A DNA stretch of 64,000 nucleotides from Sipunculus nudus (Eukaryota > Annelida > Sipuncula > Golfingiida > Sipunculidae). This document shows, piece after piece, positions 50,201-59,875 of the stretch (positions are counted from its first letter, which is position 1; each line of letters begins with the position of its first letter). A model generated the notes under the pieces. It was given only the letters and a program-made list of their open reading frames with translations, did no database searches and was not told where the DNA came from. The position numbers were made by a program, and so were the translations under genes. The DNA is taken from the NCBI GenBank assembly GCA_026874595.1, contig CM049322.1:29203340-29267339 (forward strand), read 5' to 3'.

Positions 50201-51794
50201 AGAAAGATGATAGATATACAATAAAAAAAGTCTGGAGAAATTTATGAATGTTTTACGATGATGTGAGCTGTGAGATGTCATATTTATTGTAAGAATGAAT
50301 ATTTTTATTTAATTTTTAAAATCTTCAGACTTAAACCAAATGCTTTATTTTTTTATAACAGATCTCAAATGGGGATATTCCTAGGAATCCAGATACGTGT
50401 ATACCATAAGGGCTAAATGTATATAAATATATATTTTAAATCTAAACTGAACGAAGATAGTTTGACGACACTAAAACCTTAAGTGTGTCATGTTTTTTTT
50501 TGTGATGGTTGTGTTTTTATATCCTTGACAAATTCATAAAAACCTTGGAAGGATTGGCTTACAAAACTTCTTTGACATTACAAATCAAGCCCTTTTACTG
50601 GTTACCTTGGCAGTCTTAAAAGCGAATGGTTAAATTTTAACGGTTAAGCTTTAATACAAATGTTCAGTAATGATCCGGAAATCTTAGTAACGGGTCTGTA
50701 TGGTCATATTTATATAAGTTAACACATTAGGTAACAAATGGTTGATATTTAAACTCGAACATGCAAGGCAGAAGGGAGAGAAAGAAACAAAGCGACAGCG
50801 ATATAATGAAAATAATAATAATGTATGCCTAGACAGGCCGAACGCATGAAATGGTTAATGCCTCTGACGGAGAAATGAAACGTTCCCTCGTTGTATCGCA
50901 CTTATTTTCGGTAGCGCCATCTTGCGGCAAATCACATAACTAACAACCCTCTGACCATCTCATTTAGTTATGAGCCGACACTGAGTTACTTTTATCGGTG
51001 CATGAAATCATGTATTATTTACGCATTTTAGTACAAACATAAATACTAAATCCCTGGCAGGGTTATTGTATCATAAATTACATAGAAGATATATAAAACA
51101 GCTGCAAACCATTGTGAACACACCGATGTGAGTATATGAAAACTCAAGGGTGATTAAAGTTCCTAGTATGGAAATAAACGAAAAAACGGGAAAAGACCAC
51201 CAAAAGTACGTAAGTGTTAAATTATTTTCAGGAAATGTGTGCACTAACTGAGGGCTCTGTCATTATAAATTTTTAAAACAAAAAATAGCTGAAAGAAAGC
51301 ATTTATTTATCATTTTGTTGGATGAAACTTGATTAGCAACAATACTCTCTTTTACTGAACCTGTCCATTCAGTTATATTTATTAACTTCCAGGTCTGGAC
51401 TTTTGAGAAACTAAGATTCATAACCCGCGTGGTATGGTTCTTAAGGTTGAGCGGGTCCGCCATGCACAGGACAGACGTTTTCCGAGCTTGACGCGTCTGG
51501 TGGTAACGATCACACTCCCACGCCCACGTTCCAAATAAAACGAACTGTGATTGGTCCTGGTGTTAGTCAACCTGGTGAGACCTGTTTCACAGGGTCAATG
51601 AGGTCCTGTCTCCCACTACCACAGATAGTGGTTTGGAAAAGGACTGAAATTTAACTCGCAGAAACGCGGGCATGCATAGTTGATATTTAAATAAAATAAT
51701 ATAATAATATTTATTTATACAAATTGACAACATAGATATATCATGCAAACAAGAATTGAGCAGTGTTTTAGCAGTTCTTCGGCAAAGGTATTCT
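47215..51794. other. Intergenic region between genes B and A
   Basis: AT-rich DNA from the start codon of gene A to the stop of gene B (both minus strand). It must hold the 5' UTR/promoter of gene A at its left and the 3' UTR of gene B at its right. A TGACGTCC motif near 47,282 resembles half of a CRE site, but support is weak. No further gene is evident; open frames here are short and lack splice context or family resemblance. Confidence 0.6.
51710..51715 (-). terminator. Candidate polyadenylation signal of gene B
   Basis: AATAAA on the minus strand 80 bp beyond the gene B stop codon. The region is AT-rich, so a chance match is possible. Confidence 0.4.
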
Positions 51795-51953
51795 TCACGG
51801 GTTCATATGATACAGTATGATTAACATTGAGATCGTCTTCAGAGCGCCCGGGCTTGGCAGGGAGGCCGTTGAGTTTAACAGCACAGAAAAACAAGGCATC
51901 AGTTCTATTTCAGTTTTCTCTGGTAGTTTCAATTGAACGGTGTTGCCATTAGG
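51795..51953 (-). CDS. MOXD1: Gene B last exon: C-terminus and stop
   Basis: In phase 0 from acceptor CAG/CCTAAT: PNGNTVQLKLPEKTEIELMP, then a Ser/Leu-rich end with ISMLIILYHMNP and TGA. It has the same position and phase as the last exon of gene A, but the sequence is poorly conserved and the hydrophobic tail is shorter. I favour this exon because it is the first phase-compatible open segment with an acceptor beyond the array. Confidence 0.6.
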   Translation of the reverse strand, partial: PNGNTVQLKLPEKTEIELMPCFSVLLNSTASLPSPGALKTISMLIILYHMNP

Positions 51954-54900
51954 CTGAAAAAATAAATACAAACCAATAAATTATTAAATAAATATATACT
52001 AGTATATATATATATATATGTTCACACACATTAAATATAATATACAATATACAGTGAGTATTGCAGGTTTATATCTGTTTAAGAGTACATGCTTTACCGT
52101 TGTTTTATGTACACGCATGGAAAGAACAAACACTATATATTATGTATATGAATATATGTACCTTTGCTCGTGTCTGTCTGTGTATTATTAAATAATAGAG
52201 TTGGAGTCTGAGTTGATATACCTATACCAAAGGCTTGGATGCCGGCGGCTTTATCAGAGCCCTGACACTGTTACATGTCTTGTACTTTTACTGTATATCT
52301 CTATATTTATGTATATGTGTGTTAGTTACTTACACAGTACGCCTTGACGCCGGCGTCTTTAGCAGAGCCCTCACACTGCGCTGTATATCTGTATATTTAT
52401 GTGTATGTGTACTGCGAGGTGTACTTTATATGTGTATAATGATGTGCATGTCTGTGTGTGTTAGATACCTACACAGTACGCCTTGACGCCGGCGTCTTTA
52501 TCAGAGCCCTCACACTGCGCCGTGTACTGTATATTTGTATATTTATGTCTGTATAGTTGTTTGTGTGACTGTGGGTGTTAGATACCTACACAGTACGCCT
52601 TGACGCCGGCGTCTTTATCAGAGCCCTCACACTGCGCCGTGTACTGTATATTTGTATATTTGTGTCTGTATAGTTGTTTGTGTGACTGTGGGTGTTAGAT
52701 ATCTACATAGTACGCCTTGATGCCGGCGTCTTTATCAGAGCCCTCACACTGCGCCGTGTACTGTATATTTGTATATTTATGTCTGTATAGTTAATTGTGT
52801 GACTGTGGGTGTTAGATATCTACATAGTACGCCTTGATGCCGGCGTCTTTATCAGAGCCCTCACACTGCGCCGTGTACTGTATATTTGTATATTTATGTC
52901 TTTATAGTTGTTTGTGTGACTGTGGGTGTTAGATACCTACAGAGTACGCCTTGACGCCGGCGTCTTTATCAGAGCCCTCACACTGCGCCGTGTACTGTAT
53001 ATTTGTATATTTATGTCTGTATAGTTGTTTGTGTGACTGTGGGTGTTAGATATCTACATAGTACGCCTTGATGCCGGCGTCTTTATCAGAGCCCTCACAC
53101 TGCGCCGTGTACTGTATATTTGTATATTTATGTCTTTATAGTTGTTTGTGTGACTGTGGGTGTTAGATACCTACAGAGTACGCCTTTACGCCGGCGTCTT
53201 TATCAGAGCCCTCACACTGCGCCGTGTTCTGTATATTTGTATATTTATGTCTGTATAGTTGTTTGTGTGACTGTGGGTGTTAGATACCTACACAGTACGC
53301 CTTGACGCCGGCGTCTTTATCAGAACCCTCACACTGCGCCGTGTACTGTATATTTGTATATTTATGTCTGTATAGTTGTTTGTGTGACTGTGTGTGTTAG
53401 ATACCTACATAGTACGCCTTGACGCCGGCGTCTTTATCAGAGCCCTCACACTGCGCCGTGTACTGTATATTTGTATATTTATGTCTGTATAGTTGTTTGT
53501 GTGACTGTGTGTGTTAGATACCTACACAGTACGCCTTGACGCCGGCGTCTTTATCTGAGCCCTCACACTGCGCCGTGTACTGTATTTCTCTATATTTATG
53601 TATGTGTGTGTTAGTTACTTACACAGTACGCCTTGACGCCGGCGTCTTTATCAGAGCCCTCACACTGCGCCGTGTACTCTCCCTGGCTGATACTCTGCTG
53701 GTATCGGTCTCTGATCGTTTTGTTCGTCCAGTCCTGAAGCTCTAGGACCTCCTTTGCGGTTTTCCCGTAATAGATCCCCGAGCTGATCACCCGGCCGTTA
53801 TATCTACAGGAGGGATAAAGTGGTTTTTATATCAGTTTGATTTACAGGCACGTTTGTTCAATGTATAGGTGTTTGCTAATATGCAGCTATATGTAGTTGT
53901 GTAGTTATGGTTCACAGGCAATACTGAAGCATTCACTATTAAGACTTATTTGATGTCTGCATGGCCTGGTACCTGTTGTGAACAAATTATTCACAGAAAT
54001 CACTGTATATAAAGCCGACCTGCAGTGTACAAATCGGTAAAAGTCAGTATAAACATGTGAGGTTGCTGCTGGCACGACTTTTAAATCTGGCAGGAAAACT
54101 TAACGGTGTTAATGATTTTCAAGCAGATAGATGTAAGTTCGTCTAAGATGTGATGACGGAATCGAAAACAAAAAAAAATCGGCAGGTAGTGGAATAATGA
54201 TAATTTCTAATATATCGAATTATATTTTCAGAGAGGTCTGAACAATCATTAAACAAGTAATTTTCATAAATGATATTCTTATATGATAAATATCCCTTGT
54301 GATGCCATGAAAAAAAAAACTTATATTATCGACAAGAGAATATCGCTTGCATGTTATAATAATCAAACAAACAACAAATGGCTTGGCTGTCGTGACCAAG
54401 TAAACAGTATACCGAGGAACATACTCTGCCTTCACATAATTTAACAGACAATTTGTGTTAATGCATGTTAACAAGAAATTAAACCTGTTTTATCCTCTGT
54501 AACAGTCAATGAAGGGTATATCTGATTATAGCAACATTTGTCAGATCCATCGATTACATGCATCAATATAGCGTCTCAATGCAGCCCTTGTTCATTACAA
54601 CATCAGGTATTTGCTCATATTCTGTATTTAAAAATTAATAGGAGACATCCACTCACCCGACATCAAGGTTTAAAAATTGGAGGTGCTGCGCCGCGGTGGG
54701 GGCAGCTTCACAGTAGATCATGGAATTAACGGGGTAATACATAAAAAACGCCTGGCACAGCTCTCCGTGCTTCATCCAGCCGCCCTGTAATGTAAATATC
54801 AATAATCCAATGACACGGATAATCAGAAACTTGTGAGAAACGTCCCAAGGTGTCCAGGCTAGCCTCTATTAACACAGATAAACACAGTGTAGCCATAGGG

Positions 54901-57900
54901 ACGTAAGAATGATGCATTTGAGATGCATCCTCCCTGTCTATATCAAATACCCTTCTTTATTTTCTGAAAATATGTGATCAACAATAAAGTTATGGCGGGT
55001 CCAGCAGATTTGTTTTGCTTTGGCGGCGGTGTGCGCTCTACTTGCTATAAAGAAAATACATTATCACTAAACACACAGACCAGAACACAGGCTGAAATCT
55101 GCACAACAATAACCATAACCGCACAAAGGAGCGTTTGGCATAATATAAACGTGTGGTGTTCATATGCACCACTGCTTTTACAAAATGTCCCAAACTGGCG
55201 ATTGAAGACGTATTTTGCCTCCAGTGGTATATTTAAAGAAAGAAAAAGACTCGCCCAATATTGTAATTGCAGATGCTATAGAACAATTAATTCTGCTGTG
55301 TGTTCTTATTCAGATAAATTTGTTTTGCATTAATTTTTTCCCGATCAGGACCATGGCTATCTTGGCATTTTCTTTCATATGATTTCTGGTAATCAGGTTT
55401 TACTCACTAATACTAGTTCTTCTTTCGCAGCTGTATTGTAACCACACTGTATAACAACTTCGTCTCCCTAAAAATCAAGAAAACACAGTTTTAAATAAAA
55501 CCTAATGCGATTAGGGATTAAAGAACCTTCACGCCACCACGATATATATAAAACAGTTAATGTTACAGGTGAATGCATAACACTGATATTTTCGGAATCG
55601 CAAACATTTCAATCACAATAAGACTGCTTCGGTAGAATTTACAAGAGAAAACCACATATTTTGTATAATTAAAGATAGATACAGGAATAGAAATACCATA
55701 TATATTTAGTGAAATAAACAAACCCTCATTATCTTGACAGGTTCCGGCAACATTCGGTATTCCCCATACCACTTATCGTGGTACTTCTCCCTGGCGATAG
55801 GTGGCAGCTCCTTACCGCCTCTAAGATGACGGACGACGACGGAGCTGCCCGCCATGTGAGTGTGAAGTAAACCAGCAAACAGCGTGATCTCCGGGTCGTT
55901 CTTCAGGGCCTGCCTCCACCAAGGAAACATAGTCAGTAGGTAAATGATATTTATACTGATATCACTGCTTGTAGTCATATTTCTTTGATTCAGTCGTCAA
56001 GCTGTTTACTTTCAATCATGATGCTTCAGAACGTAATAAAACGTTACCACTATTATGATTTCTTACAATGTTTCATAAATATAAGTACACTTGTTCTCAA
56101 TATAAACCGGGTTGTGGGTCTGGTCCACATATGACACAATATCAGTGACATTACTTCTAAACGGAAGTGCTTCCGGAAGTGCGTAAAGTTTATTCTAATA
56201 AAATGATGGTATATAAGCAAAATGGTCAATAATTTCAAATTTTGAAAATATTGTTCGGTCTCAAACGATGTCATATTGTCCACTTTCCCTCCGCACTTTG
56301 TAAATATTTCTGTTTTGATTTCACCAAACACTTATTTGTGCTCTAATTTCGGAAAAGACAAACGGAAAATAAAATGTAAGCACCTTGCAGTGACACCCCC
56401 CCCCCCCCTTTATCATAATCTAAAGAAAATAAGTTTGTTACCTGGTACATGCAGTCCTTTGAACATAATCCGTAGTTAAAGAACTCTGGACTACCCGGGG
56501 GTATGTAGCTTCGCCAGGACGTGGCCCCGACATTAAAAATCCCGGTGTCGTACTTTCTCAAGTTCTCTGTCCAGTACAGCCTAACCCCAGAGGAGTCGGT
56601 CCTTCCTGTTATCACAGACAGTCACTGTACACGTCACATTTACACAATTATTGAGATTATAGCAAATGACAGAGGAAAAGTACTGCTACAATGTACATGA
56701 TATTCTCTCGTTTCTATATCTACAACTTCGTAACTGTAATTTTACAATAATTGCTATACGCTCCTCACACAGCGGTCATACACTGCAGTCGCCCAAGATC
56801 TCCTTTCGTGTAACCGCTGCTTCTTTGTATGGCAAGGCTCTCTGGGTCAGAACACCAGGGTGGGCAAAGAGCAAAGAATTTTAACCAGACCAATGAGAGC
56901 GTGGTCCCACTTTTATATATCCAGCTCAATTTTTAAAAATGTGACATCAGCTTTCGTGGGTTTAATTAGACCTGGACACAAGCTGTCGTTGGTCTGATTC
57001 TCAGCTCTATACACGAACGGGTGTTATCAGACCAACGACAGCGGGTGTTTCGGTGTTATCAGACCAACGAGAGCGGTTGTCGCATGTTAAAAATCTGTAG
57101 CTGGATGCACAATGCGATACTTCGTTGTGAGAGTGACGTACCGACATCATGATCCCAGTTCTCGTAGGGTACACGGATACTGATGAAGTCAAACTCCTGG
57201 GCGTGATGGTCCGGTCCCCCTACAGGCATCCCGGCCTCGTCGGGTAGGTATATCTCCTGAACACCACAAACACCACACATATATTCACACCATGTATACA
57301 TATACAAAGGTGAAATATACATGCTTGCAAATAAATAATATGTAGGGGGTCGTGTGTCGTTATCCATGCCGGAGTTCAAATCTGCGTTTTTATTCCCTTC
57401 GATGAAAATTGTCAATGTGCGTATACACTTATAGTGGTGATCTATATTTAACATGTGTAATTTGCTCTTTATATATATCTGTACTACGAACTGTCCTTTT
57501 TCATAATACATTTTGCCAGATGTAAATATTATCTATAGAGATTGAAAGAGAGAGGTATTTGGTTACAATAACCCTTCTTAATTTCTATAAATCAAAGGGT
57601 TTTTTTTTTTTGCGTTATCTATATATTTACGCCTCATTTCGAGGATGGGCTTTATTATGGCATGGTACCTACCTTGCCACCGCGAGCAAATACAAAAATC
57701 ATGCTGCCGTGCATTCTGCCAAATGGCGCTTTTTTACACTCTCCCGACCAGTCCCTCATCACGCTGCCTTTACGTGCTCTGGCGAACTCCACCAGTATCA
57801 AATACACCAAGTCATCATTCCCAGGCTGTATCAAAGGCTCCATCTAATCATGCAGGAGTTAAATTTCATATTTATTCTTATTTTATATTAATAATGCATT

Positions 57901-58081
57901 TATACAAGAATAACATATTCAGGTAAAAAATATTTAAACAAGACCCTTGTCACAATGACTTTAAATTTAGATACATGTACATCTACATAGTTATACACGC
58001 AAATATTATATACTCATCGCGATAAAAAATATCATAATATAATATATTATACAAAGCAAATCGAAAGTTGAGATTCGTTTT

Positions 58082-58134
<53 letters not shown>

Positions 58135-58472
58135 TGTAGAAAAATAATCAACAATAAATGAATTTTAAAGCTAAAAATTCTGCTTTGATAGAACAATGCA
58201 TTAAACAGAACTGTGGAAAAAAAAAAAATTAAATGTAAAAGTGTTAAGCTATGTAATACGTTCCATATAAGCAGGATGATATTTTTTTAAAAATTTAATC
58301 AAAAACCTACTCCTGACTGATTGGTGCTTTGACATTTATGTTTTTTTTTACATGTGTTTGCAGTATTTATATAATGGAGATAACTGACCTTGATCACGTG
58401 GCGTTTTCTTTCAATGTTAGGAATCCTACGAAAAGCACATCCCCAGGTCGTCAAATTCTGTGGAACCTCCAA
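51795..58472 (-). CDS. MOXD1: MOXD1-like gene B (3' nine exons; 5' exons outside the window)
   Basis: Second DBH-like monooxygenase, tandem to gene A. Exons, numbered by gene A and in transcript order: 58,389-58,472 (4); 57,673-57,843 (5); 57,142-57,256 (6); 56,442-56,605 (7); 55,724-55,909 (8); 55,408-55,467 (9); 54,657-54,784 (10); 53,623-53,803 (11); 51,795-51,953 (12). All phases agree, giving about 415 residues in the window. Despite this, the copper sites are damaged: the CuH His pair is Tyr-Leu, the third CuH His is Pro, and the CuM Met is Leu (GELC). Only His-Thr-His of CuM remains. It is therefore likely a non-catalytic relative kept in frame for another role, for example binding. 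A 117-bp minisatellite repeats the end of the penultimate exon. The DOMON exons are expected above 64,000 or were missed. Confidence 0.83.
52229..53622. repeat. 117-bp minisatellite made from the exon 11/intron junction of gene B
   Basis: The ACACAG/ACATAG/ACAGAG step recurs exactly every 117 bp at 52,471, 52,588, 52,705, 52,822, 52,939, 53,056, 53,173, 53,290, 53,407 and 53,524, then at 53,621, which is the real exon end. Decayed copies lie at about 52,229 and 52,338. Each unit, read on the minus strand, is an AT-rich stretch ending ATATACAG, then 54 nt matching the last 18 codons of the exon, then GT. The donor varies: TACTGT/GTAGGT, TACTAT/GTAGAT and TACTCT/GTAGGT. Confidence 0.94.
53623..53803 (-). 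CDS. MOXD1: Gene B exon 11: C-terminal exon whose end seeded the 117-bp array
   Basis: 181 nt, phase 2 to 0, acceptor CTGTAG/ATATAA, donor TACTGT/GTAAGT. It encodes NGRVISSGIYYGKTAKEVL, QDWTNKTIRDRYQQS and the Cys-containing end CEGSDKDAGVKAYC. Its last 54 nt are repeated, with flanking intron, in the adjacent minisatellite. Confidence 0.86.
53804..54656 (-). other. Gene B intron 10
   Basis: AT-rich intron; nothing recognisable beyond short homopolymer runs. Confidence 0.7.
54657..54784 (-). CDS. MOXD1: Gene B exon 10: CuM methionine replaced by leucine
   Basis: 128 nt, phase 0 to 2, acceptor TTACAG/GGCGGC, donor CGG/GTGAGT. It encodes WMKHGELCQAFFMYYP, then IYCEAAP. In the family the motif is EMC, with Met binding CuM; here it is ELC. 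Confidence 0.85.
54785..55407 (-). other. Gene B intron 9
   Basis: Intron without a recognisable feature. The plus-strand open frame at 54,974-55,333 has no family resemblance and is not supported as a gene. Confidence 0.65.
55408..55467 (-). CDS. MOXD1: Gene B exon 9: small exon
   Basis: 60 nt, phase 0, acceptor TTTTTAG/GGAGAC, donor TTA/GTGAGT. It encodes GDEVVIQCGYNTAAKEELVL, matching the GDxxxxxCxYNT strand of the family. Confidence 0.82.
55724..55909 (-). CDS. MOXD1: Gene B exon 8: His-Thr-His of the CuM site
   Basis: 186 nt, phase 0, acceptor GGCAG/GCCCTG, donor AGG/GTTTGT. It encodes LLHTHMAGSSVVVRHLRGGK, a strong match to the family, then MLPEPVKIM. The two His ligands are kept. Confidence 0.87.
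55910..56441 (-). other. Gene B intron 7
   Basis: AT-rich intron with a poly-C run of about 14 nt at 56,395-56,408. Nothing else supported. Confidence 0.7.
56442..56605 (-). CDS. MOXD1: Gene B exon 7: inter-domain segment
   Basis: 164 nt, phase 1 to 0, acceptor AACAG/GAAGGA, donor CAG/GTAACA. It encodes RTDSSGVRLYWTENLRKYD, IPPGSPEFF and GLCSKDCMYQ, preserving the Cys pair. It is one codon longer than the gene A exon. Confidence 0.87.
56606..57141 (-). other. Gene B intron 6
   Basis: Intron containing an inverted 16-bp repeat and related copies (56,982-57,074), listed separately. Confidence 0.7.
56982..57074. repeat. Inverted and direct 16-bp repeats
   Basis: GCTGTCGTTGGTCTGA at 56,982-56,997 is exactly the reverse complement of 57,027-57,042. 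The same 16-mer with one mismatch recurs at 57,059-57,074, and a weaker version (CCAGACCAATGAGAGC) lies near 56,884. Confidence 0.88.
57142..57256 (-). CDS. MOXD1: Gene B exon 6
   Basis: 115 nt, phase 0 to 1, acceptor CTCAG-type (CAG/GAGATA), donor GTCG/GTACGT. It encodes EIYLPDEAGMPVGGPDHHAQ, then FISIRVPYENWDHDVG. The family's His in the LEVHYDN block is Pro here. Confidence 0.85.
57673..57843 (-). CDS. MOXD1: Gene B exon 5: CuH site exon with His-His lost
   Basis: 171 nt (57 codons), acceptor GATTAG/ATGGAG, donor AAG/GTAGGT. It begins MEPLIQPGNDDLVYLILVEF; the family has His-His where this copy has Tyr-Leu. The rest (DWSGECKKAPFG, SMIFVFARGGK) retains the spacing of the family. Confidence 0.83.
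57844..58388 (-). other. Gene B intron 4 with (AT)n tract
   Basis: AT-rich intron with an (AT)n microsatellite at 58,085-58,131. No other feature. Confidence 0.75.
58085..58131. repeat. (AT)n microsatellite
   Basis: Uninterrupted AT dinucleotides over about 47 bp. Confidence 0.95.
58389..58472 (-). CDS. MOXD1: Gene B exon 4: start of copper-binding domain 1
   Basis: 84 nt, phase 0 both ends, acceptor TTTTCAG/TTGGAG, donor AAG/GTCAGT. It encodes LEVPQNLTTWGCAFRRIPNI, then ERKRHVIK, which is closer to the family consensus than gene A and keeps the Cys. Confidence 0.82.
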
Positions 58473-58890
58473 CTGAAAATAAAAATTATAATCAGTTAGA
58501 AGGGACATCAAGATTCATATATTGTCTAATGTATTCACGTGTTTTTCACTGTTCAATATGTGTTCACTTGTTATTAGTTATTTTTGTGTCTATCCAACCA
58601 ACTCAACGTGAAATTCTGGGGATTTAATTTCGAGTTTCGAATGCGTAAACACGGTCTTGTTTGACATATTATGTACTCCTATTGTGTTCAGACTGATCAG
58701 ATTGAGTCAAGCAAGACTCCATCACGGGAAGCTTTGGGCTCTGGCCATAGCCGGGTGTTATAAGGGAGTCATTACATAACCAAGATCGACGATCAGAGAA
58801 ACCTACACGGTATACACGATCTAAATACAAGGCCAGCCAGGTTAATGAGGCGCAGCCGGCTCTTCTAATGTGTACAAAACATGTAAAGTG

Positions 58891-58892
<2 letters not shown>

Positions 58893-58971
<79 letters not shown>
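58893..58971. repeat. (AT)n microsatellite adjoining a SINE-like element
   Basis: About 79 bp of AT dinucleotides, the longest in the window, ending exactly where the tRNA-like element begins. Confidence 0.95.
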
Positions 58972-58976
<5 letters not shown>

Positions 58977-59170
58977 GGCTTCTGTAGTCTGTGCGGGATC
59001 AAAGACGGAAGAGCGTGAGTTCGAATCTCAGCCGAGGTTTTGAAATTTTCGGTACCCACCTAGGGTAAGCGCTCTGTAGGCTTAATGGGGACACTGCCAA
59101 ACAGTCGTGTTTCACTCACAAACGAGTGCGCCTTTCGGGGATTCGTCGGTGTTATAACCAAGATATAGGG
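58972..59170 (+). mobile_element. tRNA-derived SINE-like element
   Basis: The first 75 nt look like a tRNA: CGGCT near 58,976 pairs with AGCCG at 59,030-59,034 as an acceptor stem. An A-box-like TAGTCTGTGCGG lies at 58,985-58,996, and a B box GTTCGAATC at 59,019-59,027 sits in a TGAG/CTCA T-arm. About 130 nt of unrelated body follows. It starts directly after a long (AT)n tract, a common insertion context. The 3' end is not defined. A true tRNA gene is less likely because the anticodon arm does not fold cleanly. Confidence 0.5.
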
Positions 59171-59875
59171 ATGACTACACACAAGGTGTGATAAACTGTC
59201 ACTTAGTCCGAAACCGGAAATGAATTCTGCATGTGTAAATGTTCCTTGTTAAAAAAAGCATGAAAATTAGGTGGTTACCTTCACCATATATATATGTGTG
59301 TGTGTGTGTGTATAAGTGGCTAAGCATCTTTGAAACGTCGGGGATAAATCCTGGATCTACCCATGTCACATTTGTAAGAACGGATGCGAACAACTCATCA
59401 CAGAAACATGTGCACTGTCATCTCGCCGTAACATGTCTAATTAACAAAAACAAGGTGCGGTTTCCTTGCATGTTATGAAGACATGCGCTTGAAAAAAATA
59501 AATTACATCATTTCCATAAATAAACCGAGGAAGAATAAGTTGAAAGTTGTTTACTTCGACGCCTCCGGCATTTTTGGTCAATGATACATGCAATCAGGTC
59601 AGCCAGTCAGAAGATTGGAGGGCGATTGACCTCTTATGAGAATCTGGAAACTTCATGATATATCCTTGGTTCATGGGTATGTGCTTCACCGGTATCTGGA
59701 GTAATTATACTCACTTTACACACTGGATAATACTCACTGAAGCAAAACACGATAGCACCAATACATGCTCTAATGAGTCAAGGAAACATCTAGAAGTTTC
59801 GGTGTTAATTGTTATCGCCTCAGTGAATTTAGTCCCTTCGACTGACGGAATGCTTACGGCAGTGGTGTAGTCGAG
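59171..59875. other. Non-coding DNA between the SINE-like element and the 33-bp array
   Basis: Contains a short (AT)n(GT)n tract at 59,286-59,312. No exon or RNA gene seen. Confidence 0.6.

Noticed and set aside
54974-55333. 119-codon plus-strand open frame inside gene B intron 9
   Set aside because: No recognisable domain, no splice context and antisense to a supported gene.
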